NCBI GenBank assembly: GCA_944989445.1
Contig: CALYLW010000338.1
Coordinates: 62,001-126,000 of the forward strand
Source: Ampullaceana balthica
Taxonomy: Eukaryota > Mollusca > Gastropoda > Lymnaeidae
Length of the DNA stretch: 64,000 nucleotides
Direction of reading: 5' to 3'
Shown here: in pieces, positions 58,883-64,000 of the stretch
Layout of the letters: each line of letters begins with the position of its first letter
How positions within the stretch are numbered: the stretch's first letter is position 1
Program-made: the position numbers and the translations under genes
The notes under the pieces: generated by a model
The model's input: the letters and a program-made list of their open reading frames with translations, nothing else
Told to the model about the DNA's origin: nothing
Database searches by the model: none

Positions 58883-59208
58883 ACTCGAACCGTCCACAAG
58901 TCATCTCCCATGTGATCTTCACGTGACAGTCTGTCCGGTACGTTCACTGTGTATTTAACCTGATTACGCATGTACACAAATTTCCTGATGGATAGAGGAC
59001 GGTAACGTATGTACTTGTCCGTAAAGGATTTCATCTTGATAACTTCTTCTTTCAGATTCTTATGGGCGAAGCAGTTCATAATTTTATGGTGCCTGTCCCA
59101 TAGTCCATATTCATACTGTCCATTAGGGAACGAAATGAAATTATTCCCAAAACAATGTAGCTTGTGGGCTGTGTGCTGCCAGGCACGCTTGTTATAGCAA
59201 GTGCCCAT
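58792..59208 (-). pseudogene. Unidentified coding remnant
   Basis: A 138-codon minus-strand frame, rich in Trp, Tyr, His and Asn, reads NKRAWQHTAHKLHCFGNNFI, then YEYGLWDRHHKIMNCFAHKN and YRPLSIRKFVYMRNQ. It runs into a GAGA repeat coding for R-E-R-E (58848-58882). Upstream on the same strand (about 59260-59400), fragments such as PSQGYTSIPENLR and TARVAWKVTPAKHN are readable across frameshifts. This looks like real protein sequence that has decayed. I do not recognise the family; a structural protein of a virus-like or transposon origin is one guess. Confidence 0.4.
58846..58882 (+). repeat. (CT)n simple repeat
   Basis: About 17 CT units. Confidence 0.9.
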
Positions 59209-59965
59209 GTCATCTTGGTACTGTGAACTCGGGAAACGCTATCAACTATCGTGACGTTGCAGTGATGTTCGCGTTATGTTTAGCTGGAGTGACCTTCCAA
59301 GCTACTCGGGCTGTCTTGGTCAAAGTTTCCTTGTCACTAGGTAGACCTGAGGTTTTCTGGAATTGAGGTGTACCCTTGTGATGGCGACGTACCTCCATTT
59401 GTCACAGCAGTAGTTCTCTACACTGTGTGGCCCTTCCGATTACACCATATTAGTTGTCATGTTACCCCGTTGAGAGTGTGTCTGGTTTTTATTGAACTGT
59501 CTGAGTGCTGGCTGTTCCATGGTGACCTGGGTGTTATTAATTACATACAGGATACACTAGCCTATTCGCAGTTCCTCATTAGCTGCACCACATATTGGCG
59601 GGTTAGGCTCTTAAGCCTATCGCATCGTATGCTCGGTATACCGGGGTAGCGACATATCAACATAAAATTACAAAATTAAAATGTGTTTACAGTATCATTT
59701 CTACATTAGTAAAATACTTTAGTAAAATATATAACTGCATGCAATATTACTACATTATTCATGTATTCACGAGAAAGAATGTCTTTAGAAAGTTTTTGGA
59801 AAGCATGTAATACCGTATATAATCTTATACATAAGCGTTTTAAAACTTCATCCAATATTCGCTGTTTTTTGTCATTCGCGAATAACAAGGGATTACTGTA
59901 ATGCAATAATTTTTACATGAAATTGAAATATGTAATGAAACTAATATATGTCTTCCATTTTCCAG
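59209..59965. other. Sequence between the coding remnant and the second CARD exon
   Basis: The left part holds decayed minus-strand coding pieces. The right part (from about 59650) is AT-rich with a polypyrimidine stretch before the acceptor at 59965. Confidence 0.4.
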
Positions 59966-60252
59966 CAAAAAGGAAATTTGAAAGCATAGAAGAGAAAGCA
60001 ATACGATTTAATTACGACTTTCTGGTTGAAGAACTTTGCAACCACAGCAGAACTATTGCCATACGCCTACACCAAGAAAATATGTTGAGTTTGTTAGATA
60101 AAATCGATATTGGGGATCAACAGACAAGACTGAAAAGGACTAACCTCCTGCTAAAAAAATTAATTCATAAGTGCCCTAAATCCTTCCCCAAATTTATCAA
60201 AGCAATAGAAGATGAGCACGAACATGTTGCAAAAAAAAATGCGTGCTTATGA
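59966..60252 (+). CDS. CARD-like terminal exon 2 of the CARD-peptidase gene
   Basis: After acceptor CCATTTTCCAG, two bases complete the codon left by exon 5. It reads KRKFESIEEKAIRFNYDFLV, then LHQENMLSLLDKIDIGDQQT, then LLLKKLIHKCPKSFPKFIKA and EHEHVAKKNACL before TGA. It aligns along its length with the exon at 49071-49361 (ESIEEKAIRFNYDFLVEEL against ETREEAAIRKIYTYLLEQL), including the C-P-x-S-F end. An A9 run at 60231-60239 lies just before the stop. Reading one base fewer would continue the frame to 60460, so the exact C-terminus is uncertain. It could be an alternative last exon or part of a second gene copy. Confidence 0.68.
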
Positions 60253-60484
60253 TACTTCAAATAATGTTGCTAATATCTACACGACAAACTTCGTACAGAA
60301 AGGCAATATTATTTACTCTAGATCAGAGGTTACAAAAAGTACGAATCAGGGGATGCGCGGGGCGAACGAGGTACTTTTAGTTACCAATTGCTTTTTATCG
60401 CCAAGCTGTAAGCTACATTCTGACCGGAACAGAAGACTACCACATCCTCTTCAGAGATAACGTTATTCAACATTTGAGCAACCG

Positions 60485-60500
60485 CATTACACAATAAATA
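60485..60500 (+). promoter_or_regulatory. Possible polyadenylation signal
   Basis: AATAAA within acacaataaatac, about 240 bases after the second CARD stop. Confidence 0.35.
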
Positions 60501-60699
60501 CAGGGCTTCTTGAAAATATATTGAGGAGTATATACACATTTCTTGCATCTCTTGTGATGGAGTCTTAGTAACTGATGCAAAATCTCCTGGAAACAGCGAA
60601 CATATTACGTGGGGATATCGGGGTCTATTAAACAAGTAGGTGATTCGATGAACTGGTTGACCGGAAGCTTTGATCTGCAGTCAGCGACAGATCAGTAGT

Positions 60700-61345
60700 A
60701 TAGTAGGGCTCAAACGGTTAGATTTTTGGTGGGGGCCCACATCGGGGATGACGTCACCACAGCTGTTGCCCTTACCGGTGGCGCGCGGTAATTAATTAGT
60801 GTTTGACAAGTTAGACAACTTAATTAACTAGTGTTAGACACGTTTGACATGTTTGACAAGTTATTTAGTATGTCATGATAATTATGTTAATTAGGATATC
60901 ATATTTTTATATGTTCATTAGAACGGTGGCGCGGGAAATTCAAATTTTCTGGTGTTTAAAGGGGGATTTAATGCTTAAGTTACTTCCCCTTTTTTTAAAA
61001 TTTATTTATTTATTTTTTGTAAATTTATATTTATTTTGTGTATTGAGTGGTTCTCAAAATATTTTTATTTGTTTCTCATTTAATTATTAAGTGGTTCTCA
61101 AACTATTTTTTATTTATTTTAAATGTTATTTTATGTGTTGAATGGTCGTATTTAAGGGTTTTAAGTACGGTTTTTATGTGCTTCAGGTTGTTAGGCGATG
61201 TTTTTTTATTTTGGGATACTCTGCTGGACAGATGTTGTTGGTGGTGAATTTAATTCAAATAACATAGTGGGGGCAGTCGATGGTATAGGTTACATCAGGA
61301 ATGGTTTAGTATATATTATAATTAATTAGACAAATTTAGGAGGGT
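60700..61345 (-). mobile_element. Partial copy of the long-TIR transposon, reversed
   Basis: The left part carries aaacggttag, gatgacgtca, gcccttaccgg..gcgcgcggtaatta and ttgacaagtta repeats. The segment at 61020-61340 is the reverse complement of 42950-43440 (ggttctcaaaatattttt, gttgttaggcgatg, attagacaaatttaggagggttgg). One TIR is missing. Confidence 0.72.
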
Positions 61346-61750
61346 TGGAAAAAAGCGAGAGTTTGGCTGTTGATCTGATGTTAGTATAGATGTGGTGGTA
61401 TAAAGTATGTACTAAAAGTGACGAAGTGGATTTAGAATGCGTTGGTTTAGGTTAAAATCAATAGTACAAACGAGGCGATGGGTTTGGATGACCATATGTT
61501 ACCACTTGATTTATGGCCGTTTTAATAAGTTAGTGGAGGTATGGAATGTGGCCCAGGACAAGTAACGTGTTGTTTTAGGTTAAAATCAATAGTACAAATG
61601 AGGAGAGGGGTATGGACGGGGGCAATTGCAGATGTTGGTGGTTAATTTAAGATTGTTTTCTTTGTAAATTTAAATAATTGTAGTAGTTTTATAGGATTAT
61701 CTACACTAAAGCAACAGTTTTCATCTTAGTGTGGGGATCTATGTTATTAA
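61346..61750. other. Unassigned sequence with an internal short repeat
   Basis: taggttaaaatcaatagtacaaa occurs twice (about 61448 and 61577). No gene. Confidence 0.45.
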
Positions 61751-63060
61751 AAGGTCTTTTTTTTGTTCGTAGTGTTTCTTAATTCTAGGGTTTCCACTAA
61801 GTTTATTTGACAGCTTTAGCCATGCTTCTTATCTTAGTATCGGGAATATTTTCTAAGTTTAACGGTGTTTCCTTTCTTCCTTGTAATAGTTTTTATTGGA
61901 TTCATAGTTTAAGTTAAGAGGTCTTTTATGTTTCTTTTCTTAACTAGATGTGATCAGCTAGTAGTAGTAATATTTGATAAGGTTAACCGAGTCATTTTCT
62001 TCATGTTTTTTATTCATTAGAGGTGCTTACCTTAATGTCACGGACAGTTTTATAAAGTTCAATGGTCTTTTTGGTTGTATGTTTTTCATAATTAGATGTG
62101 CTCATCTACACTTGACAATATTTTATAAGTTGAAGGGTCTTGTTTTTTGTTGTTTCTTAGTTAGAAGTTCTCCTCTTAGGGACAGGGACATATTTTTTAA
62201 TTTCAATGGAATCATTTTCTTAGTGTTTTTTCTTAATTAGGGATTCTCAGCTTAAGTCCCAGGACAGATTTCTAGGTTCAAGGTAACTCGAGTTTGTTTC
62301 TTTTCTTAACTAGAGATTCTCAATATAGTGTCGAGCACGATTCTATAAGTTCAATTGGTCTTTTTTTTTATTTATTTTTTTTTACTTACTCATTCTCCTC
62401 TTAGTTACAGGGACAGATTTATAATTTACGTTGTCTTTTTTGTTAATGCTATTTTCTTAACTAGAGATTCTCCTCTTAGGAACATATTTTTGAATTTCAA
62501 CGGAATCATTTTCTTAGTGTTTTTTCTTAATTTGGGATTCTCAGCTTAAGCCCAAGGACAGATTTCTAGCTTCAAGGGGACTCGAGTTTGTTTCTTTTCT
62601 TAACTAGAGATTATCAATATAGTGTCGGGAATAGTGTTGAAGATCAATGTGTCTTTTTTGTTTTTGTTATTTACAGATTCTAATCGTAAGATCGGGCACA
62701 GTTTTCTAAGTTACGTTGTCATTTTTGATAATGCTTTTTTCTTAACTAGAGATTCTCATCCTAGCGTAGAGCACGATTCTATAAGTTCAATGGTCTTTTT
62801 GTTTTTGTTTTTTGTTACTTACGCATTCTCCTCTTCGGGACAGGGACAGTTTTCTAAGTTACGTTGTCTTTTTTGCTCATGCTATTTTCTTAACTAGAGA
62901 TTCTCATCTTAGTGTCGAGCACAATTCTATAAGTTCAAAGGTCTTTTTTGTTTTTGTTTTTTCGTTACTTACGCTTTCTCCTCTTAGTTACAGGGACAGA
63001 TTTCTAATTTCAAGGGAGTCATTTTCTTAGTGTTTTTATTTATTTATTAGAGTTAGTTAT
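61750..63060 (+). repeat. Degenerate minisatellite, roughly 75-100-bp units
   Basis: The recurring unit is ttcttaactagagattctca(t/c)cttag, gtcg(a/g)gcacaattct, ataagttcaa(a/t)ggtctttt. It appears at least a dozen times with indels, and some units are grouped into a higher-order repeat of 280-320 bp. Hydrophobic frames reading F/L-rich peptides are by-products. Confidence 0.8.
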
Positions 63061-63344
63061 CTTAATGATGCGGACTGTTTTTATAAAGTTCAACAGTGTT
63101 TGTTTGTTTTTCTTTCTCCATATACTAAACATGGGGGCGCCACAGGGTGGGCCACGTGGGCCATGGCCCACCCAAATTTTAGAGCTAATGGGTCACAATG
63201 TATTTGGCCCACCCAAAAAATCAACTGAAACCAACAATAGGGAAACTGTTTAATGTCTTCTTTTTTATAAGTTGGCTAATTTTTTTAGTAATAAATAACA
63301 TTGCGATTATGAAAAAAAATCAGTTTTGCTTAAAATAATTTCAA

Positions 63345-64000
63345 GATGTGGCCGTGTCCGCCACAGAAACCGGGCACTACCCCCGTCTCCCTCCCCATCC
63401 CCTCTCCACCCCCTCCATTCTCTCAGACCATATCGCATCAGTCCCTCACCCGGCCGAGTGGAGGAATGCTGGTCGCATTAGCGCCGAACAAAAGCTCAAG
63501 TTTAAGTACCAGCAATTGGGTCGGGCAGTGGTCAATGAGTGACATTTTAACTGTGTCCAGACGGGACAAGGTAACAGGGGAATGCCAACAGTATTTTATA
63601 GAGGTCAGGGAAAAACATGAATGGAACGAGTTTTTACTAATTGAGCCATAGGAGGATCTCCAATGTCACCCACATTCCTCTGACTACCATATAAGGGGAG
63701 GTCTGTGGGAGACAAGGGAGAGAGAGTCACACAGCGCCTGGAGAGCGAGTGATCCAGTGCCTGATGAGGTGTACAGAACTTAGTGGTAGAGTAGGCCATA
63801 GCTTAGGGACTGTTATAAAATTGTATACTGTGCTTCCTGATTTAGTTATTTACTTTAGTGCTTTAACTGTGTCAGCCTTAGGATAGAAATTACACTAATA
63901 AACACTATTCACAACTATAGTCCGCACTACTAGTGTTATCTACTTATTAAATAAAAGTTTTGTGTGTATGCTGCAATATAGCAAGATATAATCAACCATA
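63345..64000 (+). mobile_element. LTR-like segment reaching the window end
   Basis: It starts TGTGGCCGTGTCCGCC. It has a TATA-like ATATAAGGGG near 63690 and a downstream transcribed-looking GAGA region. AATAAA at about 63897 is followed by CACTATTCACAACTATAGTCC, a stretch like the one in the minus-strand LTR at 34655-35521. The right end and any internal retrotransposon lie outside the window. Confidence 0.42.

Noticed and set aside
61974..63030. Series of hydrophobic, membrane-like frames
   Set aside because: They repeat with the minisatellite period and come from T-rich units.
61750..63060. CRISPR-like spaced repeats
   Set aside because: Units are degenerate and contiguous, with no unique spacers; a eukaryotic minisatellite.

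Overview
This is eukaryotic nuclear DNA from an animal, AT-rich and loaded with transposons. It has GT-AG introns, hAT, Helitron-like, LINE, SINE and LTR remnants, and no operons or ribosome binding sites. A CARD/trypsin-like gene together with this mix of repeats suggests a lophotrochozoan, most likely a gastropod mollusc. That placement is inference.

I see one credible host gene, on the plus strand, scattered across nearly the whole window (about 4.6 kb to 49.4 kb or 60.3 kb). A large internal exon (4585-5464) encodes a trypsin-like (PA-clan) serine peptidase with a readable His/Asp/Ser triad. It is followed by small exons at 6133-6204, 9371-9469, 32924-32995 and 48604-48713, whose splice phases all agree. 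The gene can end on either of two homologous CARD-like exons, 49071-49361 or 59966-60252. Two weaker upstream exons (2597-2659, 4113-4165) fit the reading frame. Exons 3 and 4 are diverged duplicates of the peptidase exon tail and exon 2. The product looks like an intracellular CARD-peptidase, an architecture linked to innate immunity or cell-death signalling.

The introns are layered transposons. Intron 2 (6.2-9.4 kb) holds an intact-ended hAT (6314-8499) containing a LINE piece. The 23-kb intron 3 holds a hAT with a LINE-B copy inside it (12724-16840), a long inverted-repeat MITE, Helitron-like pieces and a near-complete LINE-A with PHD, endonuclease and RT regions (minus strand, 21.1-24.9 kb). 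It also holds a hAT with a second hAT nested in it (25114-30830) and an inverted repeat with hammerhead-ribozyme-like cores. Intron 4 holds a TCTA microsatellite and a chain of Helitron-like elements from 34.5 to 48.4 kb. The first element of that chain has swallowed a solo LTR, a sister hAT copy, a SINE and a long-TIR transposon.

Downstream (50-64 kb) there are further MITE, LTR and minisatellite segments and one unidentified, broken coding remnant on the minus strand. No tRNA, rRNA, CRISPR array or complete transposon ORF was found. All calls come from reading the sequence; no searches were run.
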